From Bacteroidaceae bacterium (GTDB lineage Bacteria; Bacteroidota; Bacteroidia; Bacteroidales; Bacteroidaceae): a DNA stretch of 61,009 nucleotides. The translations under genes were made by a program, and so were the position numbers. Shown here piece by piece: positions 32,450-40,664 of the stretch (its first letter is position 1; every line of letters starts with the position of its first letter). The notes under the pieces were generated by a model. The model ran no database searches and was not told where the DNA came from. It was given only the letters and a program-made list of their open reading frames with translations. Where the stretch lies: NCBI GenBank assembly GCA_016280445.1, contig JAEEGS010000083.1, positions 1-61,009 on the forward strand, in the 5' to 3' direction.

Positions 32450-33955
32450 TTACATAAGTCTCAGTGTGAAATACCCCAGCACCATACCAATGATGCCGAT
32501 GCAGATACCAATTTTCAGCATCTCGCCCTGTTTCACCAATCCTGTAGAATGGGCAATAGCATTGGGAGGTGTACTGATGGGTAAACACATCGACACAGAT
32601 GCCGTGATGGCAATGGCAATGAGCATTGTGGTGACACCGCCGATGCTGTCGAGACGCTCACCCATACCCTTACATACCACAGCGAGGATGGGTACGAGCA
32701 AAGCGGTAGTGGCGGTGTTGCTGATGAAGTTAGACATCGCAAAGCACAATAGCATGGCAATGATGAGAATCATGAGCGGTGACCAACTGCTGAAAGGAAT
32801 GCTCTTGATGGCGTTCTCGGCCAAACCGGACTCGTTGAGGGCAACTCCCAGCGCAAAACCTCCTGCCACCATCCAGAGCACACTCCAGTTGATGGCCTGC
32901 AAGTCCTTTGCTGTGATGACTCCTGTGGCAGCAAACACCGCAATCGGAATCATGGCCACCGTATTGGCATTCACGCCAGTCACCTTGTCCAAAAGCCAGA
33001 AGAGAATGGTCACAATGAAGGTCACAATCACCACCACCGTGCGCCAATTGTGTTGTACGTTCCCTTCGATGTTCAGTTCGATGGTCTTTTTCTTGAACGG
33101 GAAGAAACGCAGCAACAGCCACCAGCCAATCAGCAGAAGGACAAATGTCATAGGAGCCATGTAGGCCATCCACTCGCCGAAACCGATGTTGAGGTTCATT
33201 CCCTCAGGGTCGTTCAGATACTTCAGGGCAATCATGTTAGGTGGAGTGCCGATAGGGGTTCCGATACCACCAATGTTGGCACCCAGAGGAATGGCCAATG
33301 TCAGAGCGATGCGTCCCTTGCCGTCGGCAGGCAAGGCTTTGAACACGGGTGCCAGGAACGTGAGCATCATTGCTGCTGTGGCCGTGTTGCTGATGAACAT
33401 GGAGAACAAACCCGTGATGAGGATGAATCCCAGCAACACCACCTCGCTCTTCGTTCCGAAAGGCTTCAGCAAGAATCGTGCCAACACGACATCCAGTCCG
33501 CTCTTTGTGGTGGCACTTGCCAACACGAAACCGCCCAAAAACAAAATGATAATGGGGTCGGCAAAAGTGGCCATGAGTACTTTGTGACTCAGGAGTTCCG
33601 ACTTTTCCAACCCCGACGTGTAGAAATTCAGCGCGCTGTCCGATGTGGCAAACAGCAGCATGCAGATGAGGCACACCGATGTGGCCCATGAGGGAATGGC
33701 TTCCGTCAGCCACATGAGGGTGGCAAACACAAAGATAGCAATGATGCGCTGTTGCACCACCGTCAGTCCTTCAATGCCGAAACAATCCGTAGGCAACAGC
33801 CATACCACGATTGTGGCCAGTACCGCCACGACTGATGAGATGAACTGTTTGTTGTTAAAACGTGCCGACAATTTGTTGCCAGCCTTCACATCCCCCTTTA
33901 GTTCCAACTTGCCCAATAGGCGCAAGTGGAACAACTTGTTGTTAAAAAGTGACAT
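32450..33955 (-). CDS. SLC13/DASS-family carboxylate permease
   Basis: The 501-residue polytopic membrane protein has both SNT signatures of the divalent anion:Na+ symporter family: ISNTATAAMM and ISNTATTALL. It also has GANIGGIGTPIGTPPN and the second-half PISTPPNAIAHSTG loops. Family members move succinate, fumarate, malate, citrate or sulfate, by Na+ symport or exchange. I chose the ATG at 33955 (MSLFNNK) over the TTG at 33979. The leader on the minus strand carries a cobalamin riboswitch (34087-34295), an unusual regulator for this family. It is followed after 10 nt by accC, then the biotin carrier and carboxyltransferase. Confidence 0.9.
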   Translation of the reverse strand: MSLFNNKLFHLRLLGKLELKGDVKAGNKLSARFNNKQFISSVVAVLATIVVWLLPTDCFGIEGLTVVQQRIIAIFVFATLMWLTEAIPSWATSVCLICMLLFATSDSALNFYTSGLEKSELLSHKVLMATFADPIIILFLGGFVLASATTKSGLDVVLARFLLKPFGTKSEVVLLGFILITGLFSMFISNTATAAMMLTFLAPVFKALPADGKGRIALTLAIPLGANIGGIGTPIGTPPNMIALKYLNDPEGMNLNIGFGEWMAYMAPMTFVLLLIGWWLLLRFFPFKKKTIELNIEGNVQHNWRTVVVIVTFIVTILFWLLDKVTGVNANTVAMIPIAVFAATGVITAKDLQAINWSVLWMVAGGFALGVALNESGLAENAIKSIPFSSWSPLMILIIAMLLCFAMSNFISNTATTALLVPILAVVCKGMGERLDSIGGVTTMLIAIAITASVSMCLPISTPPNAIAHSTGLVKQGEMLKIGICIGIIGMVLGYFTLRLM

Positions 33956-34086
33956 ATATACAATAAATAATTTGCCCAAAAAACGAGCACCCGTGCATCA
34001 CTGCAGAGGCACCCTGCATTTACAACACTTTTTTTAATTGTGACCGTCATGTCCGTTATCCCGCAGACATGCGTATACGTAGGCAA

Positions 34087-34295
34087 ATGGCAGGTCTTCT
34101 GACTGATCCTACAGATGTGCCGTCTTCCCGAAGATACTCAAAATCACGCCCGTAGGGCATAACCTTGACTCCAGTGACTCTGTTCGCACTCCTGTTAAAA
34201 AGGACTCACAGCATCGGGTAATGTCGCAGATTTTCACTGCATTCCCATCTTGGCCCCGTCACCGTCCCAAATGCATGGTTGCATGGGGGGAGGGG
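34087..34295 (-). ncRNA. Cobalamin (B12) riboswitch in the leader of the SLC13-accC operon
   Basis: Read on the minus strand the segment has the conserved blocks in order: GGGACGGTGACGGGGCCAAG, TGGGAATGCAGTGAAAATCT, GCGACATTACCCGATGCTGT, GAGTCACTGGAG, GGGAAGACGGCAC, and the closing TCAGAAGACCTGCC. These match the cobalamin riboswitch core, including the B12 box and the final AGAAGACCTGCC element. Promoter 16-47 nt upstream, SLC13 start codon about 130 nt downstream. Between them a TGCAG-GGTGCCT-CTGCA hairpin and a GCACGGGTGCTCGTTTTTT stretch could form the expression platform. Most members switch genes off when B12 is bound. Confidence 0.9.
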
Positions 34296-34310
34296 AACCA
34301 TTTGCGGCGG

Positions 34311-34342
34311 CAAAGGTAGTGCTTTTTCATTGTTTGTACAAG
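34311..34342 (-). promoter_or_regulatory. Promoter of the riboswitch-SLC13 operon
   Basis: Minus strand CTTG (34342-34339) and TACCTTTG (34318-34311), 20-nt spacer. Confidence 0.65.
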
Positions 34343-34357
34343 AAAAATGACTGAGTT

Positions 34358-34389
34358 TTTGGTTGGAATAGTGTTTTTCATTAACTTTG
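34358..34389 (+). promoter_or_regulatory. Promoter of the GH2 gene
   Basis: TTTG (34358-34361) and TAACTTTG (34382-34389), 20-nt spacer, 23 nt before the start codon. It is divergent from the riboswitch promoter. Confidence 0.75.
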
Positions 34390-34412
34390 GCGGCTAAAAA
34401 TAATGCACAGAC

Positions 34413-36995
34413 ATGAAAAAAATACCACAGATTATCATCACGATGGCGTTCTGCTTCCTCGGGTTCGTTGGACATGCAGATGCGCAGTATATTGAGAAAT
34501 TGGAGGGGAAAGTGGCTGAGAATGCACCCCTGCGTGAGTTTGCGGAGCAGCAGCAGACGCTTTTCAATTTCGGTTGGAAATTTCAACTGGGTAATCCCGA
34601 CAAGGCTGAACGTGCCGACTTCGATGATAGCGGGTGGCGCACGTTGGATGTGCCACACGACTTTCAGTTTGAGCAGCCGTGGAACGAGAAGGAAGATATG
34701 GGGCGAGGGTTCAAGCCGATGTGTGAAGGTTGGTACCGCAAGACTTTCAACATTCCAGAAGCGTTGAAGGGCAAGCGCATCGTGTTGGACTTTGAGGGTG
34801 TGATGTATGTATGCGATGTCTATGTGAACGGCAAGAAGGTGGCGAGCAATGAGTATGGCTACACGGGTTTTGAGGCTGACATCTCGAAGGCGGTGCGTTA
34901 CGGTGGTGAGAACGTGGTGGCGGTCTATTCCAGCACGGGTCCCAAGAACGGTAGCCGTTGGTACACGGGTGGTGGCATCTATCGCAACGTGTGGCTGAAG
35001 GTGAGCAATCAGACACGAATCGCACGGCACGGTCTGTATATACAGACCCTCTCCCCAACCCTCCCCCGTAATGGGGAGGGAGACCCTGCGGGGTCTTTGT
35101 CGTCAGCAAACAAGCCGGATGGTTCTCCCCATTATGGGGGAGATGCCCAAAGGGCAGAGAGGGTCTGGTCTGTGAATGTGCAGGTGCAGGTTCAGAAATG
35201 GCAGAAGCACAATATTCTCATTCGTGCGCGCGTGAAGGATGCCGCTGGCAAGGTCGTGGCAACGGCAGAACAGGGCATGCCCGACCACACCAACCAGAAC
35301 AACACCGAAGTGCAGCTTCCTCCCATGTCCGTACAGAATCCCGCCTTGTGGGATTTGGATTCTCCCAACCTCTACACCGTCGAAGCCCTGCTCGTAGAAG
35401 ATGGCATCGTCATTGACTCTGTAGCCGACCAGTTTGGCTTCCGCACCATTGAGTATGGCACCGATTTCGGTTTCAAACTGAATGGCAAGAAGGTGTTCCT
35501 CACGGGTATTGCCAACCATCACGACCTCGGTGCCGTTGGTGTGGCAGCATTCCCAACTGCCGTTGAACGTCAACTCCGCCAACTGAAAGCCTTTGGCTAC
35601 AATGCCATCCGCTGTTCGCACAATCCCTATTCGGAGGACTTCTACGGCATCGCCGACCGCATCGGTCTGTTGGTGGTGGACGAACTCATCGACAAGTGGT
35701 CGGATAAGGACTATTGGGGTGGTCGCAAGCCCTTCATGCAGATATGGCCAGAACTGATGCAGGAGTGGGTGAAACGTGACCGCAACCATCCTTCAGTCGT
35801 GCTGTGGAGCCTCGGCAACGAACTCCAGACACGTTCCGACTGGAGCGGTTATCAGACCAATGACTGGGGCATCACGACTTACCGCATCTTTGACCAGATG
35901 GTGAAGCGATACGACAAGACGCGTCCCACCACTGTGGCGATGTTTCCTGCACGGGCAGGAGCACAGAGGGGCACTCCCGACTTCAAGACCTACCTCGTGC
36001 CGCCCGAACTGGCGTGTGTGACCGAGGTGGCATCATTCAATTACCAGTGGGATGCCTATCACGGCTACTACGAGCATGCGCCCCATCTCATCCTCTTCCA
36101 GAGCGAGGCGGTGACCAATCAGTTGCAGCAACCTTTCTACGGCATGAATCGTCAGCGTGGTGTGGGACTCTGCTGGTGGGGTGCCATCGAATATTGGGGC
36201 GAATCGAACGCATGGCCGAAGAAAGGGTGGAACTACTCGTTTTTCAGTCACACCTTGCAGCCCTATCCGCAGGCCTATCTCATCAAGTCGTGCATCCAAC
36301 CCGATGAGCCAGTGGTGTGCATCGGTGTGGTGGACGGCGAGGGTGAAAGCCTCGAATGGAACGACATCAAGGTGGGACAGCAGCGCATCAACCGAAATTG
36401 GAACCAAAAGGTGGGTTCACATCCCAATGTGTTCACTTACACTAATGCCGATGAGGTGGAACTCCTCTATAATGGAAAATCGTTGGGTGTACAGAAAAAT
36501 GACACCGCCGACATCGTGAAGCGCAACATCATCCTGTGGTCGGGCATCGACTATGGAACGGGCGGCAAACTTGTTGCCGTGGCCCGAACGAAAGGCAAGG
36601 AAGTGGCTCGTGACGAGATGGAGACAACTGGCAAGGCCGTCGCACTCCGCATAGAGGAAGAAACCCTTCCGATGGTTCATTGGGCAGCCGACGGCATGAC
36701 CCTCAAATATCTCAACATCTACGCCATCGACAGCAAGGGCAGGGTGGTGCCGAACGCAACAGACGGACTCACGGTGAAAGTGGAAGGTGCCGCTACCTTC
36801 GTTGCCCTCGACAATGGCGACCACTACACCGACGACCTTTTCCACGATGTGACCACCAAACAGATGCAGACAGGCTACATGCAGTGCATTCTCCGTAGCA
36901 CACGCACCGCAGGGAAGGTGACCCTCACCGTCACATCTCCCACCTTGAAAGGGGTGAAAACGGTGTTCAAGACCGAGAAAGTGCAGCAGTTCTGA
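34413..36995 (+). CDS. Exported GH2 beta-galactosidase-like glycoside hydrolase with in-frame palindromic insertion
   Basis: The 860-residue protein has a signal peptide ending near AHADA-QYIEK and is probably periplasmic. It has the N-terminal jelly roll (GWKFQLGNPDKAERADFDDSGW...DVPHDF), an immunoglobulin-like domain, and a TIM barrel with FLTGIANHHDLGAVG, the acid/base Glu in VLWSLGNELQT, and EAVTN near the nucleophile position. A DUF4982-like and C-terminal domain follow (TNADEVELLYNGKSLG). Residues 211-252, between LYI and VWSVNVQVQV, come from the 123-nt palindromic element at 35044-35166 ([13 protein letters not shown]...KPDGSPHYGGDAQRAER). It lies in the immunoglobulin-like domain, where a surface loop could accept it. 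Probably cleaves terminal beta-galactosides from plant or host glycans. Confidence 0.93.
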   Translation: MKKIPQIIITMAFCFLGFVGHADAQYIEKLEGKVAENAPLREFAEQQQTLFNFGWKFQLGNPDKAERADFDDSGWRTLDVPHDFQFEQPWNEKEDMGRGFKPMCEGWYRKTFNIPEALKGKRIVLDFEGVMYVCDVYVNGKKVASNEYGYTGFEADISKAVRYGGENVVAVYSSTGPKNGSRWYTGGGIYRNVWLKVSNQTRIARHGLYIQTLSPTLPRNGEGDPAGSLSSANKPDGSPHYGGDAQRAERVWSVNVQVQVQKWQKHNILIRARVKDAAGKVVATAEQGMPDHTNQNNTEVQLPPMSVQNPALWDLDSPNLYTVEALLVEDGIVIDSVADQFGFRTIEYGTDFGFKLNGKKVFLTGIANHHDLGAVGVAAFPTAVERQLRQLKAFGYNAIRCSHNPYSEDFYGIADRIGLLVVDELIDKWSDKDYWGGRKPFMQIWPELMQEWVKRDRNHPSVVLWSLGNELQTRSDWSGYQTNDWGITTYRIFDQMVKRYDKTRPTTVAMFPARAGAQRGTPDFKTYLVPPELACVTEVASFNYQWDAYHGYYEHAPHLILFQSEAVTNQLQQPFYGMNRQRGVGLCWWGAIEYWGESNAWPKKGWNYSFFSHTLQPYPQAYLIKSCIQPDEPVVCIGVVDGEGESLEWNDIKVGQQRINRNWNQKVGSHPNVFTYTNADEVELLYNGKSLGVQKNDTADIVKRNIILWSGIDYGTGGKLVAVARTKGKEVARDEMETTGKAVALRIEEETLPMVHWAADGMTLKYLNIYAIDSKGRVVPNATDGLTVKVEGAATFVALDNGDHYTDDLFHDVTTKQMQTGYMQCILRSTRTAGKVTLTVTSPTLKGVKTVFKTEKVQQF
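35044..35166 (+). repeat. Two-lobed palindromic element, copy 2, inside the GH2 gene (123 nt)
   Basis: AGACCCTCTCC at the left end, AGAGAGGGTCT at the right. Lobes are CCCTCCCC-CGTAAT-GGGGAGGG and CTCCCC-ATTAT-GGGGGAG; the middle holds GCCGGATGG as in the other copies. The length is exactly 41 codons. Confidence 0.92.
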
Positions 36996-37043
36996 TGATG
37001 GAGGGGAGTGAACTCCTCAAAAAATAAAATATGAATGAAGTTT

Positions 37044-37075
37044 TTTGGTTTTTATCTCACTAAATCGTAACTTTG
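37044..37075 (+). promoter_or_regulatory. Promoter of the phosphosugar mutase gene
   Basis: TTTG (37044-37047) and TAACTTTG (37068-37075), 20-nt spacer, leader of 66 nt. Confidence 0.72.
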
Positions 37076-37141
37076 TGGGCGATTTCTTTTGACAACCATT
37101 AATTCATTTAAAATAAACGTATCAACTAACGATTTAACACT

Positions 37142-38878
37142 ATGGATCAAGAACTTATCAAGCAGTGCACGGCTGAGGCTCAGAAGTGGCTCTCGCCTGC
37201 GTTCGATGCCGAGACTCAGGCTGAGGTGAAGGCGATGCTCGATGCAGAGGACAAAACGGCGCTCATTGACGCATTTTATCAGAATCTGGAGTTTGGTACC
37301 GGCGGTCTGCGCGGTATCATGGGTGCGGGCACGAACCGCATGAACAAGTACATCGTGGGTATGGCCACGCAGGGCTTTGCCAACTATATCAATAAGGCGT
37401 TTGCGGGCAAGAAGGACATCAGCGTAGTGGTGGGTCACGACTGCCGCAACAACTCCCGCCTGTTTGCTGAGACGGTGGCTGACATCTTCTCTGCCAACGG
37501 CATCAAGGCGTATCTCTTCGAGAGCCTGCGTCCTACTCCCGAGATTTCTTTCGCCATCCGTCAGTTGGGTGCTCAGGCAGGTGTGAACATCACGGCCAGC
37601 CACAACCCACGCGAGTATAACGGCTACAAGGCTTACTGGGATGACGGTGCACAGGTGCTGGCTCCGCACGACACAGGCATCATCGACGAGGTGAACAAGG
37701 TGACGATTGACCAGGTGAAGTTCACGCCTAACAACGACCTCATTCAGATTATCGGTGGCGAAATGGACATCGACTACCTGAATGCGGTGCATGAGGCATT
37801 GGTGGATCAAGAGGTGATTAACCGTCAGAAGGACCTCTGCATCGTTTACTCTCCACTGCATGGAACAGGCCGCGTGATTATCCCTGCTGCCCTGCGTACT
37901 TGGGGCTTCCAGAATATCAACGTGGTGAAGGAGCAGATGGTGATTGACGGAAACTTCCCAACCGTCGTGTCGCCTAACCCTGAGAACTCTGAGGCCATGA
38001 CCCTCGGTATGCAACTCGGTACGAAGCTGAATGCTGACCTCGTGCTGGCTTCTGATCCTGATGCTGACCGTCTGGCTGTGGTATGCCGTGATCCTAAGGG
38101 CGAGTGGTGCATCCTGAATGGTAACCAGACAGCGCTGATGCTCTCTTACTATATTATTGAGAACAAGAAGAAGCTGGGTCAGTTGAAGGGCAACGAGTTC
38201 ATGGTGAAGACCATTGTGACCACAGAGACCATTGCTGAGATTGCCAAGAGAAACAACGTGGAGATTCGTGACGTTTATACTGGCTTCAAGTGGATTGCTC
38301 GTGAAATCAAGCTCTCCGAGGGCGTGAAGAAGTACATTGGCGGTGGTGAGGAATCGTTCGGTTACCTGCCATTCGACAAGGTGCGCGACAAGGACAGTCC
38401 TGCCTCCATCTGTCTCCTCTGCGAGATTGCTGCTTGGGCAAAGGACAACGGCATGACTCTCTATGACCTGCTCATGAAGATTTACCTCGACTATGGTTTC
38501 GCTTATCAGAACGCCATTTCCGTGACGAAGCCAGGCAAGTCGGGTGCTGACGAAATCAAGCAGATGATGGAAGACTTCCGCAAGACTCCTCCAACATCGC
38601 TGGGTGGCAGCCTTGTGGTGTGCGTGAAGGACTACAAGACCCTCAAGCAAGTGTGCGACGGCAAGGAAACGGCCATCGACATGCCAGCCACCAGCAACGT
38701 GCTCCAGTGGTTCACGGCCGACGGCACCAAGATTTCCGTGCGTCCATCAGGCACCGAACCCAAGATTAAGTTCTACGTGGAGGTGAAGGGCGAGATGGGA
38801 TGCGCCAAGTGCTACCCGTCTGCCACTGCCGAGGCGAAGGCCAAGGTGGATGCCATCAAGCAGGACTTGGGACTGTGA
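37142..38878 (+). CDS. Phosphoglucomutase/phosphomannomutase-family enzyme
   Basis: The 578-residue alpha-D-phosphohexomutase has all four domains: EFGTGGLRGIMGAGTNRMN near residue 50, the phosphoserine loop GVNITASHNPREYNG, the Mg-binding DPDADRLAV, the sugar-binding GGGEESFGY and the C-terminal phosphate site RPSGTEPKIKFY. It interconverts glucose-1-phosphate and glucose-6-phosphate, or other 1- and 6-phosphosugars, in the cytosol. Codon use is strongly biased, as in highly expressed genes. It stands alone, with its own promoter and a bidirectional terminator. Long-form Bacteroidota enzymes of this length usually act on glucose phosphates, but exact specificity is not visible. Confidence 0.93.
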   Translation: MDQELIKQCTAEAQKWLSPAFDAETQAEVKAMLDAEDKTALIDAFYQNLEFGTGGLRGIMGAGTNRMNKYIVGMATQGFANYINKAFAGKKDISVVVGHDCRNNSRLFAETVADIFSANGIKAYLFESLRPTPEISFAIRQLGAQAGVNITASHNPREYNGYKAYWDDGAQVLAPHDTGIIDEVNKVTIDQVKFTPNNDLIQIIGGEMDIDYLNAVHEALVDQEVINRQKDLCIVYSPLHGTGRVIIPAALRTWGFQNINVVKEQMVIDGNFPTVVSPNPENSEAMTLGMQLGTKLNADLVLASDPDADRLAVVCRDPKGEWCILNGNQTALMLSYYIIENKKKLGQLKGNEFMVKTIVTTETIAEIAKRNNVEIRDVYTGFKWIAREIKLSEGVKKYIGGGEESFGYLPFDKVRDKDSPASICLLCEIAAWAKDNGMTLYDLLMKIYLDYGFAYQNAISVTKPGKSGADEIKQMMEDFRKTPPTSLGGSLVVCVKDYKTLKQVCDGKETAIDMPATSNVLQWFTADGTKISVRPSGTEPKIKFYVEVKGEMGCAKCYPSATAEAKAKVDAIKQDLGL

Positions 38879-38900
38879 GTAAAGGGAAAAAGTAAAAGTG

Positions 38901-38975
38901 AAAAGTGAAAAATTTGCTACCGCATGAGTACGTCACCTGTTGGCCTACTACTGCGGTAGCAAATTTTTCACTTTT
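38901..38975. terminator. 24-bp perfect inverted repeat between convergent genes
   Basis: AAAAGTGAAAAATTTGCTAC plus CGCA (38901-38924) pairs exactly with 38952-38975 across a 27-nt loop. It lies 22 nt after the mutase stop and 18 nt after the pseudouridine synthase stop on the other strand, so it can end both transcripts. Confidence 0.8.
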
Positions 38976-38993
38976 CCTTTTTCACTTTTCCTT

Positions 38994-40664
38994 TCAAATG
39001 GCTTTGTCCTCGAAGTGCAGCCACTTGCCTGTGAGTGGATGGCAGAAAGAGAGGCTTTCAGCGTGAAGGTAGAGGCGGTCGGAGGCTGTGCCGTAGAGGA
39101 TGTCGCCTTTGATGGGGCGGCCAAGTCCTTCGGGATGGGCGCAATGGATGCGGAGTTGGTGGGTGCGTCCGCTTTCGGGATAGAGTTCGATGCGGCGGGG
39201 CGAGGTGAACTCGTAGTAAGTGAAGGCGGGTTTGCCGAAACGGTGGTCGACCACTTGGCGCGGAGCGTCGAAGGGGTTCCGTGAGAGAGGCAGGGAGATG
39301 GTGCCATGGGAGAGTCCATCGACGGTGCGGAGTTCGGTGACGCCTGAGTGGGGCTCATGGTATAGATTGGAAGTTGAAAGTTGAGAGTCGGAAGTTGAAA
39401 GTAGCCGTTCCACCTGCTTGGCTTTGAGCAGCACCTTCTCGGGCATGGGAGAGGGTTCGTCGAGGATGGCGACATACTTCTTCATCATCTTGTGCTCCAT
39501 GAAGAGTTGCTGAATCCATTGGCAGGCCTCACGGGTCTTGGCGGCTATCATCACACCCGAGGTGTCTTGGTCAAGACGGTGCATGAGGACGTAGTTGGGA
39601 TTGAGGCTGAAGAGGTAATCCATGAGGGAGGGTTCGCCGTGATTGCGGCTGGGCACAGAAAGCAGCCCCGAAGGTTTATAGACAATCAGGAAATCGTCGG
39701 ATTCGTGGATGATGCGCACTCGCTTGAGCAGCAGTCGGGCACGGTGGAAGAGGGGATTCTCTTCGACGTTGAGCCCTTTGAGCATGAAGGTGAGGATGGG
39801 CACGCACTTGTGCTGGCATGCAGGATAGAAGTTCTTCTCGATGCGCATTTCGTTGCCCTTCGAAGGACCTATCCAGAACTCTTCCATGCAGATGGGTTTG
39901 AGTCCATGCTGATAGGCGTACTGGAGGAGTTTGGGAGCGCAACATTCGCCTGCTCCACCAGGGGGAACGCCGTACCTGCCTTTGGGCTTGGTGGCGATGC
40001 GTCCTTCCTTGTAAGCGATGTATTCCTCTTCGGGAAAGGGGGATTTGTAGTCTTTGAATATGTCGATGAGGTCGGCTTCTTCACCCTCGGCATTGCGCAT
40101 ACGGAACTGGCGGAATGTCCACATCTGCAGTTCTTGCGACATCTCTTTGCGGAGGGCTTTGAGACGGGCGATTTCTTCTCTTTTCTGTTGTTGCTCTGGG
40201 GTCTCTTCTGCAGGGTCGGGCTGTTTGCCGGGCAGGTCGCAGTAGAGGTTGTTGATGCGTTGGGTCAAGGCCATTATCTCCAGTTCCTTCTTACGAAAAT
40301 GTCCCTTGGGGTCTTGCAAATCGACCACAGGAGGCACGAAGCCCTTATGATGGTAGGAGCCGTTGTAGATGCCGGAAAAGGCGCGGAGGTAGTAGCGTTT
40401 CCCTTTGTGTTCGACGATGAGCACTCCAAACATCTTTCCTTCCTTCGGCACCATCTCGGGGGTGTTGTAGCAATACGCCACCACCTCGTCCACCACCGCA
40501 CGGCACAGTTTGTGCGGACGATAGCAGAAGGGGAAGGTGAATTCCTTGGGCGATTCGGTCTTCTGCATCTTGGCAGGGAGAGGATGCAGTTGCTGCCTCA
40601 ATCCGTCTCGGCCAAAGGTGTTGCGAAAAAAATGGAAAATGATATGGAATGGGTTGTTGCTCAT
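38994..40664 (-). CDS. RluA-family pseudouridine synthase, long form
   Basis: The 556-residue protein has the catalytic core in its C-terminal half: HESDDFLIVYKPSGLLSVPS, the catalytic Asp in MHRLDQDTSGVMIA, KKYVAILDEP and ELYPESGRTHQLRIHCAHPEG. It isomerises uridine to pseudouridine in rRNA or tRNA. The N-terminal 300 residues include a long charged helix (PGKQPDPAEETPEQQQKREE) and a Cys-rich segment, typical of the long Bacteroidota form. At residues 420-433 the sequence LLSTSDSQLSTSNLY is encoded by GAAGTTGAAAGTTGAGAGTC-type repeat DNA (39367-39405), resembling spacer repeats of this genome. The start overlaps the mrp stop by 4 nt. Confidence 0.88.
   Translation of the reverse strand: MSNNPFHIIFHFFRNTFGRDGLRQQLHPLPAKMQKTESPKEFTFPFCYRPHKLCRAVVDEVVAYCYNTPEMVPKEGKMFGVLIVEHKGKRYYLRAFSGIYNGSYHHKGFVPPVVDLQDPKGHFRKKELEIMALTQRINNLYCDLPGKQPDPAEETPEQQQKREEIARLKALRKEMSQELQMWTFRQFRMRNAEGEEADLIDIFKDYKSPFPEEEYIAYKEGRIATKPKGRYGVPPGGAGECCAPKLLQYAYQHGLKPICMEEFWIGPSKGNEMRIEKNFYPACQHKCVPILTFMLKGLNVEENPLFHRARLLLKRVRIIHESDDFLIVYKPSGLLSVPSRNHGEPSLMDYLFSLNPNYVLMHRLDQDTSGVMIAAKTREACQWIQQLFMEHKMMKKYVAILDEPSPMPEKVLLKAKQVERLLSTSDSQLSTSNLYHEPHSGVTELRTVDGLSHGTISLPLSRNPFDAPRQVVDHRFGKPAFTYYEFTSPRRIELYPESGRTHQLRIHCAHPEGLGRPIKGDILYGTASDRLYLHAESLSFCHPLTGKWLHFEDKAI
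39367..39405 (-). repeat. Simple GAAGTTGAAAGT repeat inside the pseudouridine synthase gene
   Basis: TTGGAAGTTGAAAGTTGAGA then GTCGGAAGTTGAAAGTAG. Similar AATTGAAG/GTTGAAG strings occur in the gene spacers at 28620, 30190 and 41765. In frame, translated as STSDSQLSTSN. Confidence 0.65.

Noticed and set aside
34021-34310. Possible coding gene on the minus strand across the region before the SLC13 gene
   Set aside because: The conserved blocks there are those of a cobalamin riboswitch and the frame extending into the GH2 gene is antisense.
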